The notes under the pieces: generated by a model
Seen by the model: only the letters and a program-made list of their open reading frames with translations
What the model was told of the DNA's origin: nothing
The model's database searches: none
In this document: positions 53,932-64,000 of the stretch, piece by piece
Position numbering within the stretch: position 1 is the first letter of the stretch
Layout: each line of letters opens with the position of its first letter
Position numbers and translations under genes: made by a program
Source of the DNA: Kitagawia praeruptora
Lineage: Eukaryota; Streptophyta; Magnoliopsida; Apiales; Apiaceae
Direction: 5' to 3'
DNA length: 64,000 bases
Assembly (NCBI GenBank): GCA_037693485.1
Contig: CM075353.1
Location: 102,754,501-102,818,500 of the forward strand

Positions 53932-56817
53932 ATTCAAATTTGGTTGGCACTGGTTCTTTAATTAATAATCTTTATATGCCTGATACTGTTACTTTTAATA
54001 ATGAGATTTTGCACTCTAGTGCAAGAGGTACGAAGCGTAAGTTAACTGAGAATTCTGCCATGTTGTGGCACAAGCGTTTAGGTCACATCTCTAAACAGAG
54101 AATTCAAAGGCTTGTGGATGATAGAATTCTTGATCCCTTAGATTTAAGTGATTTTCAGGTTTGCATAGAATGCATTAAGGGAAAACAAACAAACTCCAGA
54201 AAGTTAGGTGCCAATAGAGCTACGAGTGTCTTATAACGGATTCATATCGATATTTGTGGACCATTCCCTACGGCCTCTTGGAACGGTCAACGGTATTTTA
54301 TCACGTTCATAGATAATTCCTCAAGGTATGGTTACCTATACTTGATACATGAGAATTCCAAAGCTTTGGACGTGTTTAAAGTGTATAAAGCTGAAGTTGA
54401 GCTTCAGTTGAAGAGTAAAATACTAGCTGTCAAGTCTGATCGTGGTGGTGAATACTACGGTACATAAGATGGATCAGGTGAGCAACGTCCAGGACCCTTT
54501 GCTAACTTCTTAAAGGAGTGTGGAATTGTCCCTCAGTACACCATGTCAGGCAAACCTAATATGAACGGTGTTGCTGAGAGGCGAAACCTTACTCTTAAAG
54601 ATATGGTGAGAAGTATGATAAGTCATTCTTCTTTACTTGAGGCACTTTGGGGAGATGCACTAAAGACTGCAATTTATATCCTTAATAGGGTTCCAACAAA
54701 AGCAGTGGCTGGAACACCTTACAAACTTTGGACTAAGAAAATGCCTAGCATTAAGCATTGTCATGTTTGGGGTTGACCGGCTGAGGCAAGGCCATATAGG
54801 CCGAATGAAAAGAAACTGGACTTTAGGACGGTCAGTTGCCACTTTGTTGGATATCCGGAGCGTACTCGCGGTTTTAAATTTTATGATCCCACTACTAGAT
54901 CCTTCTTTGAGACTGATAATGCAAGATTTTTGGAGGAAGTTGATTTTGGGAGGGAAGGTATAGGTAAAAGTATTGTCTTTGAAGAAGATAGTCATGATTC
55001 TATTCATGACATTGCTGAGAACAATGATCAGATTATCGTACCTATCATTGCTCAAGGCCCTCCGGTTCAAGACAACACTGACATTCCCCATGAGGAACCA
55101 ATTCAGTAAAATTAACAACCTCTTGAATCACAAGAAGTGCCATTAAGGAGATCCACTAGAGAGCGGAAAAGTGCAATTTCAGATGATTATATTGTTTTTC
55201 TACAAGAACATGAAGATGGAATTGGCATTGGAGAAGATGACCCTATTAATCTTCAACAAGCCATGCAGAGTCCTAATTCTCAAAAATGGGTTGATGCCAT
55301 GAATGAAGAGATGCAATCTATGAAAGACAACGACATTTGGGATCTTGTCGAGTTACCTAAAGGATCAAAACCTATTGATTGCCAATGGGTATTTAAAACC
55401 AAAAGGGATTCGAAGGGTAACATCGAAAGATATAAGGCTCATCTAGTCGCAAAAGGATTCACTAAAAAGAAAGGTATCGATTACAATGAGACTTTCTCTC
55501 CGGTTTCCTTGAAAGACTCAGTTAGAATTTTTATGGCACTTGTGGCTCATTATGACCTAGAGCTACATCAGATGGATGTAAAGACGGCGTTTCTCAATGG
55601 TAACATTGGTGAGACAATTTATATCGTGCAACCAGAAAACTTTGTCTCTGGAGATCCAAAGACTATAGTTTGCAGGTTAAAGAAGTCCATCTATGGTCTC
55701 AAGCAGGCTTCACGTGAATGGTATCATAAGTTTCATCATGTTATCACATCATATGGTTTCGAAGTAAACTTGGTGGAACATTGTGTATATCACAAGTTCA
55801 GTGGGAGCAAATTTATCTTTCTTCTCTTATATGTTGATGACATCTTACTTGCCACTAATGATATAGGCTTATTGCACGATACCAAGAAATTTCTCACTAG
55901 TCAGTTTGAGATGAAGGACCTTGGTAACGCCTCTTTTGTATTAGGAATTCAAATACATCGAGACCGCTCTCGAGGTATCATTGGATTATCACAAAGGAGC
56001 TATATCGAAAAGATCCTGGAAAGGTATGGCATGAAAGATTGTGCAGGAATAGATACACCCGTGTCTAAGGGAGACAAATTTAGTCTCAAACAGTGTCCTA
56101 AGAATGAACTTGAGATAAAGGAAATGCAAAGGATACCATATGCCTCGGCTGTGGGAAGTCTAATGTATGCTCAAGTTTGTACTCGTCCTGACATAGCATT
56201 CATTGTTGGAATGTTGGGAAGATATTTGAGTAATCCGGGAATAGAACAATGGAAAGTAGTTAAGCGAGTCCGACGGTATTTGAAGAAAACAAAATATAAT
56301 ATGCTCACATATAGGAAGTCAGATCATCTTGAAGTCATTGGATATTCAGATTCTGATTTTGGAGGATGCATAGATGAAAGAAAATCTACTTCGGGCTATG
56401 TTTATCTACTAGCTGGTGGAGCGATTTTTTGGAGATCTGCCAAATAGACGCTCATAGCTTCATCCACCATGGCTGCAGAATATATAGCATGTTTTGAGGC
56501 ATCCAATCAAGCATTATGGTTGTGAAATTTTATCACTGGTTTGCGTGTTCTTGATGGTGTTGAAAGACCATTAAAGATATTTTGTGATAATAAATCAGCA
56601 GTGGAATATTCAAACAACAATAGGAGCACTACAGAAGCAAAACATATAGATATAAAGTTCCTAGTTGTTAAAGAAAAGATACAGAGTGGATAGATTTCAA
56701 TAGAACACATTGGGACCAACTCCATGATTGCGGATCCGCTCACCAAGGCTTTAGTACCTAAGGTTTTTCACGAGCATACTGCTCATATGGGTGTTACCTT
56801 GTTTGATACTTTGGTTT
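53790..56817 (+). pseudogene. Copia integrase, reverse transcriptase, RNase H (broken)
   Basis: The integrase zinc domain MLWHKRLGHISKQRI...CIEC is at 54060-54180. The core (HIDICGPF, KSDRGGEYYG, NGVAERRN) is interrupted by stops at 54234-54236 and near 54466 and 54775. RT runs open at 55137-56447 with QMDVKTAFLNG, LYGLKQA-like IYGLKQASREWY and the catalytic box LLLYVDDILLATND. RNase H begins GYSDSDFGGCIDERKSTSGY and continues past stops at about 56445, 56523 and 56690 to SMIADPLTKAL. The RT domain is intact, but the polyprotein is not translatable as one unit. Confidence 0.9.
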
Positions 56818-57273
56818 AGTGGGAGTTTGTATTTTTTGGTGTTTTATGTTATAAACATTGAGTTGTTTATGTTCTGCAGAATACAGTTGATGGATTTAAT
56901 TTAAATAAATGTCACTCTGCTTTTGTTCAATTTTTTTATTGTGGTTTAACATTGAGTTGAGAAAATTGGAATCAATCTCATTAGAGATTGGCTAAGGACT
57001 AGTTGGAAATAGGCATTATATAGATCACATTGTATGTAATTTCCATGTCACTCATCCATGCTTTGATTCATGTCGTTGAATATATTTGTGTGGTGACCAC
57101 GGACGGTTTAGTCACATTATAATAGTGACGAATGCCGCCAGAATCTCATACTGATATAGTAGACGAACCGAAATGTTTTAGTAAAATCTAAAGGATAATG
57201 AATAGCATAAGGTTGTGCACTAAAGATTATATATAAATTGATTTCGGATTAATATGCAGCCCAAGTTGGAGAT

Positions 57274-57739
57274 TGTTATTATTATTTTAATAATAATTTA
57301 TGTGGGCTACATATTAATATTCAATTATATTAGTTATTTTTTATTCGGTTAAATAAAGTGATCAAATAAGAAACCCAATTAGATTTTAAATATGTATGGG
57401 CTAAATGAGAGGATACCCAATACCAAAGCCCAATTAAATTATAATGGGAGATTTAATTAGGCGGTATATGAAAGGGTTATAGTCCCCAATATATTAAACA
57501 CATTAACAGAGCTTTTCTTCTACCTATCAGAGAGAGCTTGTTGTGGAAACCTAAGGGTGTTTGATTGAGGAAGACCATAACAAGTACACAAAGAAAAGGA
57601 CTCCTACCGATATTACTTTATCATGGATACAGGTACACTTCCGCTTAATGTTTTAATCTCGATAATTGAATATGATGTTTCGATCCTTGTCCCTATTTTA
57701 GAGAATTATAAGTGTTTATAGAATTGTTAGATTCTATCA
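57274..57739 (+). repeat. 3' LTR of Copia element
   Basis: 466 bp, preceded by the purine-rich CCCAAGTTGGAGAT and followed by target duplication TATTA. Confidence 0.95.
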
Positions 57740-58771
57740 TATTATACACCAATCTACTCGTAATTCAATCATCTACAATCCTATATAAACGATTTTTAAT
57801 TGTTAATGCCAGATTTTGAAAAACCCCAATCAACCCTAAATTCGATTTTCATGTCCGACCAATATTTTCAATCGATTTTACAAGCCCCTGCGGGGCCAGA
57901 TCGAGACAAATAGATTAGGAGAAATGGAGAGGAAGATGTGATCGTCGTTTTGATATGCTCAGGAATGGTACAGATTGAGAGAACAGAGAGAGAGACGAGA
58001 GAGGCGGAGGTCGCCGACGAGAGCGAGAGAGAGAAGAAAGTCTGAGAATGACGTCAGCTGACGTCATTGCGTATCTTGGCGATGCGTGACTTGAGATGCG
58101 CATTCTAGGAATGCGTATCCCAAGCAACGCATCTCCAAGATGCGTACTCCGTGGACAAAAAAAGGCGATCTCTCCCGTAGATGGACATTTTGGGTAGCTT
58201 CCATAGAAAAATAGTGCATTTTGGGCATTTTCTCATCACAATCATATTATCATTTGATTTTTATAATATATATTGTACAATTATAATCGATATTGAATAA
58301 TTATAATCTAACTTAACTAAAAATCTGAAAAAGTCGAATTTGAAATCAGATTTTAAATAACTTGGATAAAATCCATGCCTTGAAAATTTTGATTTTTTTA
58401 TAAGCTTAAAAATATATTTATTCATAATTTGTTAATAAAATTAATTAATAAATGCATATAAGCCAACACTACAAAATTGGATTTGAACAAGTTTTAAATA
58501 GCTTGGATAAAATTCATATCTTTAAAAAATCGATTTTTTAAATGGTTCAAAAATATATTTATTTGCAATTTGTTAATAAAATAGTAAATAAATTCATATA
58601 AATGAACATTACATATTTTTAGTTATTTTAACTATTAAATATACGCTATAAGAGTATTATTATTGGTTGGTGAACAAATTACCAATCAAAAAATTAAAAT
58701 TATTTTAGAGTCAAACAGAATTTACTTCTAAACTTCATATCAATCAATCATATACAAAAATTTTATTATTT

Positions 58772-58826
58772 ACCATACTTATTCTAATTTTTTTTTTTTT
58801 TGAACACACCATACTTATTCTAATTT
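58772..58826 (-). mobile_element. Tiny poly(A)-type retro-insertion with 19-bp duplication
   Basis: ACCATACTTATTCTAATTT occurs perfectly at 58772-58790 and 58808-58826. Between them are 17 bp, on the minus strand GTGTTCAAAAAAAAAAA. A long direct repeat around an A-tail is what a severely 5'-truncated LINE/SINE event leaves. Confidence 0.65.
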
Positions 58827-58885
58827 ACTAATAACGGTTAAATTAAATTTAAATATAAAATATCTTGATTTAATAACTTCACAAA

Positions 58886-59502
58886 TAGGGATGGGCATTT
58901 CACCCGCCCCGCTCGACCCCGCCCCGTTCGGGTTTGGGATTCGGGGAACTTTTCGGGTTCGGGACGGGGAGCGGGGAATATTTTAAAAATAATTCGGGGA
59001 TCGGGGATTAGGGGATCCCCGCCCCGATCCCCGCTTTTATTTTTAATATATACATATATAATTAAATTATTATAAGTACAAATATTTATGTATATTATAA
59101 GTGCCTAAATTTATTTAATTCATTCCACATATTCAGAAGTTTAATAGTAAAATTTAATTTAATTATAGTAATTTAATTATATTTTTTTAGTACAAATAAA
59201 AATTAATTTAAAATATTTTTTAAAATGGGTCATTGAATTTAAAATATATATTATATATCATAATTTAGCAATTTATTATTTTTATGATATTTGTTAGAAA
59301 ATGTATTAAATTTAATTTTGTAATAAAAATAAAAATCCCCGATTTCCGGCGGGAATCCCCGTTCCCCGTTCGGGGCGGGGATCGGGGAGCAAAATATTCC
59401 CCGTTCGGTGATCGGGACGAGTTCGGGGAGCGGGTAGTGTTTCGGGGATCGGGGGCGGGAATTGCACTCCCCGACCCCGAAGTGACCCGACGCTCATCCC
59501 TA
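58886..59502. mobile_element. GC-ended non-autonomous hAT element
   Basis: 617 bp, termini TAGGGATGGGC and, inverted, TAGGGATGAGC. The 8-bp target duplication is TTCACAAA/TTCACATA (one mismatch). About 150 bp at each end is dominated by GGGGAYCGGGG/CCCCGATCCCC words, while the centre is very AT-rich. No transposase; ORFs at 59265-59535 are artefacts of the GC-rich end. Confidence 0.75.
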
Positions 59503-60229
59503 TTCACATATCACATGGTTTTTAATTATAAATAATTTCTACTAACCGTAAATATTATTTCTATAAATCCACATAACAGTATATTACATATGGTTATATA
59601 ACTTTTAGCTATGAATTTCATAATTTGTTAATAAAAAAAATATGATAACACAACTTTTTAAAAAAAAACAAACTAATGTTTTCTTAAATTAATATAAATC
59701 ATCTTATTAACTTTTCTAATAAGATATCTAAAAGGATAGGAACATCTAATACTAAATAGAAAAGAAGATATAATGTATAATCACAAGGTTCCGGTAATTG
59801 TTGGGAAATGGAATTGATATATGAGAATTAGACAGAATGCAAAAACTCACCCCAACAACAGCAGAGGAGCATTAAAAACTTGAACTTCCAGTTAGCATCC
59901 TTATTGATAATTGGTAATCTCTTTAACATAAATTAATATACATATATACATAAATTTTATTTTCAATCTTAATTGACTCTTAGGTATAATAATTTCATCA
60001 TAATAGATTATGTGATTCATTTAATGAAAATGATGATAATCATAAAATAGGACAAATTGAATATATTCTACAAAAAATTAACATTTAAATAAAATAATTT
60101 ATAAGTTTAATAGTGAATTACACAAAATTTGAACTCATAAAGATTCAACATCAAAGCGAATAATCAATTAATTATGATTCGAGTACATTAAAAAGATTCA
60201 TCTATTGACGTTGATCACAAAGAAAAGAA

Positions 60230-62018
60230 TCAGCATGGATACATGCAAGTGCAATTGATAGCAGTACATGTTCCGTTGCCATTATAATTGTCTTTGCACC
60301 AAGCTTCACAGTCTGGAATATTACAACCAGGGGGGCCTGGTTCCACAACCATGCAGGTCTCACCAGCTTCTCCTCGAGGGACCATCAAACTCACTGCAAA
60401 ATCCAAATTCAGTGCTTAATGATATGTATGTAATAGCATTTATAGAGACACTTGTCACTGCAAAATCCAAATTCAGTGCTTAATGATATGTATGTAATAG
60501 CATTTATACAAACACTTGTAAGTTATAATTTTTAAACAACATTCAAACAAGATAATTACAGAGATATTCGAGACAAAATTTGAATAATATATGATTTAAT
60601 TTAATTTTTTAAAATTTGTAGAGGCTGTAACTTTACCGTACTACTACTGCCTAGCCTTACACTTCGGATTTGATAATAACTCATAACTAATTAAATATAT
60701 AGTGTTATGTTAGAAAATGGAAAGTTTGAGGCATATTTATAATATGTTCTTGATGTAATTTCCAGAAACTAACAAGTGGAGGTTGTTCCTTGTAATGAGG
60801 ACTTAAACTTTCATGTTTGGATCTAAGACATTTTCTTAGTGGAATCCATAGATAAATTGAGTTGAAAGAAGGAGATTTGAAATCAGGTTGCAGATGGAAA
60901 TCATGGCCATGATATATATTTCATGATCATGAAGAGGCATCAAAAGAGATGGGATATTCAGAAATGTTTCATGCCCATGAGAAAGTTTTCATGTCAATGA
61001 ATGTATACTTGGTTGGTCAGAAACGTTTCATGCCCATGAGGAAGTTTTCATGCCCATTATGTGCAATTGATTTTAAATTAGATATTGATTTATTTTAACA
61101 GGTTTCAGATTTATTTGTTACAATAGTACTGGAAATTTGGGTCAGTATTTGGATCAAATCCTGATGGAAATTTGGATCAGTACTTGGAGTAAAATCCTGA
61201 TGGACTTGGTCAGACATCAGATACTGATGGGCTAAATCCTGATGGATATCAGTTCCTGACAAAGCACTGAATCCTGATCCTGATGGACACCAAATCCTGA
61301 TGTTACTGATGACCAAATCCTGATGCTTATGTAACTGAAAAATAAATACTGATGCAGTTAATGAAATTAAATCAGAATATTTACTTTCCTTTTATGGAGT
61401 ATCAGTTACGTTTATTTTTGGTATTATATATACAATACAGAAGTAAATAAACGTTAAGGTAAGAGATACATCCTAAGGACTGTAACACGATTCGGTTTTT
61501 CTTCTTTCTCTGTTCTCTCACTATACATATAGGAGAAATACATAGTTCTTAGGCGAACTGAGGTGCTGGTCGCTGTTGATCACTGGTGTATTTGTGAACC
61601 CTTTGATCGGTGCTGTTTTATCCTGGAAGTGATATTGCTGCAACCCAATCACAACGTAAGTGGGGCAATATTCTCTTCAAGAACAGCCAAGTCTTCTTGA
61701 AGGGCTTGGTGACTCAGCTGTGTTCTTTCTCTCTTGTTGTCTTGGCTTAAGCTATTGTGAGAGATAAGTGTTCTTACTTTTCTTGTTAATTACAGTTACT
61801 GATTAGACTCATGTTTATGCCTTCGTGATTTGTTTCGTTATTTGGTTAATTGCCTGTTCTTGTTTAATATATATCACTGCCTCATTGTTGTGTTTAGTGT
61901 AAATTACCCAACATGTTATATATAGGATACATATTGTATAATATAAGTAATCGAGTAAAGAAATAAATTTACCTGAAAAGAGAAGGACAATGAAAAATAG
62001 AAATGAAAACTTTGCCAT
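60230..62018 (-). CDS. Defensin-like secreted peptide, copy C, intron enlarged by solo LTR
   Basis: Exon 1 is 62018-61973 and exon 2 is 60393-60230, with the same splice sites, signal peptide and eight-Cys spacing as copy B. Both exons are identical to B by eye. The intron grew from 367 to 1579 bp by insertion of a 1206-bp solo LTR in the same orientation-independent position range as the MITE in copy A. Splicing could still work, but the LTR may bring its own promoter or polyadenylation signal. A second intact-looking acceptor (TTTTGCAG) lies 64 bp upstream of the normal one. Confidence 0.8.
60708..61913. mobile_element. Solo LTR in defensin-like intron (copy C)
   Basis: 1206 bp, TGTTAGAAAATGG...ACCCAACA, with perfect 5-bp target duplication TGTTA (60703-60707, 61914-61918). 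Block B shows the empty site. No internal retrotransposon sequence, so it arose by LTR-LTR recombination. It contains six CCTGATG words (61158-61325) and repeated TTTCATGCCCATGAG. A TATA-like TATTATATATACAA is near 61423. Confidence 0.85.
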
Positions 62019-62110
62019 TGTTGAAGAAGAAAACGAATGTTATACTACAAATGAAGAGGTATATTATGCAAATAACTCCTGTTATATCAGTTTGTAATGT
62101 CTTGTCGTTC

Positions 62111-62120
62111 CTATATATAG
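62111..62120 (-). promoter_or_regulatory. TATA box of defensin-like copy C
   Basis: CTATATATAG, 93 bp upstream of the ATG at 62018. Confidence 0.7.
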
Positions 62121-62945
62121 TGGAGTAATGCTGGGTGTACAGAATTAATTACATAATTTTTTTATAGAATGAGCTGGATTCTATTAATCTTGGATTCTAT
62201 TAATTATCTAAATGTAAGGGGTCCATTATAATTAATTTTGTAATTAATTTTGATTACAAAATTTTTTCATGAGGTGGATTCCAGTAATGTGGATTTTTAT
62301 TGGTTGATATTAATGTAAATGTAGGGGGCCCATTATAATTAATTGAATATAACCAATCAAATTGAGACACATGTAATTTTGTGAAACTTTTTGTACCCAA
62401 TTTTGTAAGAGTAACGCTAGGTGCACATAATTGATTACATAATTTTTACACAGAATGAGCTGGATTCCATTAATGTGGATTTTTGTTAGTTGATATTAAT
62501 ATGAATGCAGGGGTCCATTATAATTAATTGAATATAACCAATCAAATTAAAAGACATATCATTTTGTGAAACTTTTTTTATCCAATTTTATAATTCTAGC
62601 ATTTTTCTATACAATGTGAGCAAGTATATCATGTCACGTGCACAAAAGGAAACGATTCGAATGAGATATCATATCATTTATTATAATACCTATTTTTTTT
62701 AAAGCAAAGCAAAGCATTCATTCATGAAGAAAAGGCCCAAGGCCGAGAGTTCAACAAATACCATAATACTGCAACCAAACAGACTCGGTTTGCAGGCCCA
62801 TTACAATGATTGATAGACTAGCAGATGACATAAAACCCAAAAATTATTAAATAAACTTAACATAATACCATCGATAAGAATCAGCCCAATAATAACCCAA
62901 TTAACAACCAAATTAAGCCCAATGCACGACAGAGAAAACGTTGGT

Positions 62946-63626
62946 TTACCAGGCTTCCATTCCCATAAAAACGTTGCCGACATGCAATGGTTCTTCTTCC
63001 TGATCTTCCATGATTTCAAGGACTGGATTCACGACCTCGTCTTCCATAGCTTCAATGTTAACTTCCTCCTCTAGAACCCATTCATAATGAGGTCCAAACA
63101 TGCCCAATCCCATGTCATGATTCCAGATTTCCATTATTCTTCCAAAAGGTTGTTTTATGATTACCATGTTTTTCCAATGAGTAGCTCCATGTTGAGCCAG
63201 ATATATAGCCAGTTCATTGTCCTCAGGGTCAGCAAGGCGAATCTCTATAGAAAAGTTCTTATCTCTCCATCTTGTGTTTAGTTGCCTTAAAATGAATTCA
63301 TCATCTGGATGTCCTCCAGCTTGAATAGAGTCCTTCCACTGCCAATATGCATTCACATGATATGATTCCAGGGTGATCCTTTGATAGTTCCTAGCAAAAG
63401 CAAGCTTTAAACCTTCCATGAATGCAAAGAACTCGTTACTTCTTCTTCTTTCTTTGCCTAGAGAACCTGCTAACATGCTCAAAATATTACCCCTATGGTC
63501 TCGAGCCACGACACCAATGCCACTGATATTTTCATTTGGTAACTTATGGTTACTAAAGAAACTGTGAACATTGATTTTTATGAAACCTCGCCTTGGAAGC
63601 TCCCAACGTAGTTGCACGTCAACCAT
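62946..63626 (-). CDS. RNase H-like ORF, 226 aa, copy C
   Basis: Open over its full length like copy A (1637-2317). It has the same RVT_3-like pattern and the same lost first Asp (here NVHSF), plus the acidic tail. Seven residues differ from copy A (for example Asp to Tyr before HVNAYW), against two silent changes, so the protein sequence does not look constrained. No promoter or splice context is evident. Confidence 0.5.
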   Translation of the reverse strand: MVDVQLRWELPRRGFIKINVHSFFSNHKLPNENISGIGVVARDHRGNILSMLAGSLGKERRRSNEFFAFMEGLKLAFARNYQRITLESYHVNAYWQWKDSIQAGGHPDDEFILRQLNTRWRDKNFSIEIRLADPEDNELAIYLAQHGATHWKNMVIIKQPFGRIMEIWNHDMGLGMFGPHYEWVLEEEVNIEAMEDEVVNPVLEIMEDQEEEPLHVGNVFMGMEAW

Positions 63627-63877
63627 TTTCTGATAATATTGAGAAGAGGTAGAAGCGAAAAGATGAAGAGGAATGATGGAAACTTAGATATATATGAGAT
63701 ATTACTTGTACAGTCTTCCAATATATATTACTGCTCACGTCTTCACATTTCCCAAAGACATCATTAGATTGCTGGAATCTTTTCATTTCCCCGTAAATAA
63801 AAAGATGTAATTCACAACATTGTCCTATACTGAAGGACTTGGAATAAAAGAGAACAATCAACATTTCTTGGCCCAAT

Positions 63878-64000
63878 TGTGACACCCCCCAAATCCGGGG
63901 TCAGAAGATTTGGTTGTCACGCGAGAATCCTCAAAATAAAACATCCGGTTAATAATAATCATTCACTTGTGATTGTCCAACACTGGAAATATAACATCTG
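63878..64000 (+). mobile_element. Start of an LTR-like insertion at window end
   Basis: At 63878 block C homology stops after GGCCCAAT and TGTGACACCCCCCAAATCCG begins, a start common to many plant gypsy LTRs. It continues GGTCAGAAGATTTGG and TTGTCACGCG. Only 123 bp lie in the window, so the family and the other end are unknown. Confidence 0.55.

Larger units (their letters stand above)
51066..57739 (+). mobile_element. Copia LTR retrotransposon, decayed
   Basis: 6674 bp, LTRs TGTTATTATT...TTCTATCA, target duplication TATTA (51061-51065, 57740-57744). It has a Met-tRNA primer site, gag, protease, integrase, RT and RNase H in order, with several stops. LTRs differ at about 9 of 466 sites by eye, older than the Sirevirus. 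Inserted in a Mutator-like element. Confidence 0.95.
50763..58234. mobile_element. Mutator-like non-autonomous element, split by Copia
   Basis: A 9-bp target duplication ATCACAATC (50754-50762, 58235-58243) flanks ends GGGTGAAAAACCAAAAT and, inverted, GAGAAAATGCCCAAAAT. The related repeat at 18950-18980 shows the uninterrupted site. Own sequence is about 790 bp (50763-51060 plus 57745-58234). Both arms hold repeated ATACGCAT/ATGCGTAT words, forming long diverged inverted repeats. No transposase. The right arm has no convincing gene; the ORF at 57915-58127 is low-complexity. Confidence 0.8.
59639..63877. repeat. Segmental duplication block C
   Basis: Matches block B from 40044 and block A from its start. 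It keeps the RNase H-like ORF lost in B. Homology ends at 63877, where an LTR-like sequence begins. Relative to B it lacks about 60 bp at 60119 (the Helitron 3' end) and has a solo LTR at 60708-61913. Confidence 0.9.

Noticed and set aside
59265..59535. ORFs on both strands near the hAT right end
   Set aside because: Result of GC-rich terminal repeats, with no conserved domain.
61815..62018. 67-codon minus-strand ORF beginning MAKFSF
   Set aside because: It is defensin-like exon 1 reading through its donor into the intron; the real product is spliced to 60393.

Overview
The window looks like nuclear DNA of a flowering plant, probably a eudicot. It has AT-rich intergenic sequence, spliced genes and almost every class of plant transposable element (LINE, Copia/Sirevirus, CACTA, Mutator-like, hAT, Stowaway and a probable Helitron). 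I see no bacterial, organellar or viral gene organisation. The species cannot be named from the sequence alone; the long extra 3' ORF in the Sirevirus resembles ORFs I associate with asterid elements (from memory, unverified).

The backbone is a segmental duplication present in three direct copies: block A (1-19165, left end outside the window), block B (40044-50412) and block C (59639-63877). Each block carries a small two-exon minus-strand gene for a secreted eight-cysteine defensin-like peptide. Copies B and C are complete; in A only exon 1 is inside the window. Blocks A and C keep a 226-codon RNase H-like ORF. Blocks A and B carry the same decayed LINE, so the LINE was there before the duplication. 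Later insertions differ between blocks. A has a 385-bp hairpin MITE, a Stowaway and a 9.5-kb Sirevirus. B has a 4.4-kb CACTA element and large deletions. C has a 1.2-kb solo LTR and, at the window end, the start of another LTR.

Between A and B lie: a 174-bp satellite in two arrays (20225-21535, 22150-22800); CACTA remnants with a receptor-like-kinase fragment; a gypsy-like remnant; a second tandem array of about 175 bp (27632-28322); a CACTA end with nine CACGTG boxes in about 230 bp; a broken nucleoside hydrolase gene (29967-31965); a full CACTA element with a nonsense-interrupted TNP2 transposase (33289-39223); and a probable Helitron (39237-40560). Between B and C lies a Mutator-like element (50763-58234) split by a Copia element (51066-57739), whose 5' LTR is itself split by a Stowaway. 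A GC-rich hAT element follows (58886-59502).

The most plausible functional host gene is the defensin-like gene: TATA box, signal peptide, canonical splice sites, and exon 2 identical between B and C. The most unusual element is the Sirevirus. Its reverse transcriptase is cut off before the YVDD box and fused in frame to a long 3' ORF. Its LTRs differ at only 4 of 515 sites. The short word AAACTCTG recurs through both its coding and non-coding parts.
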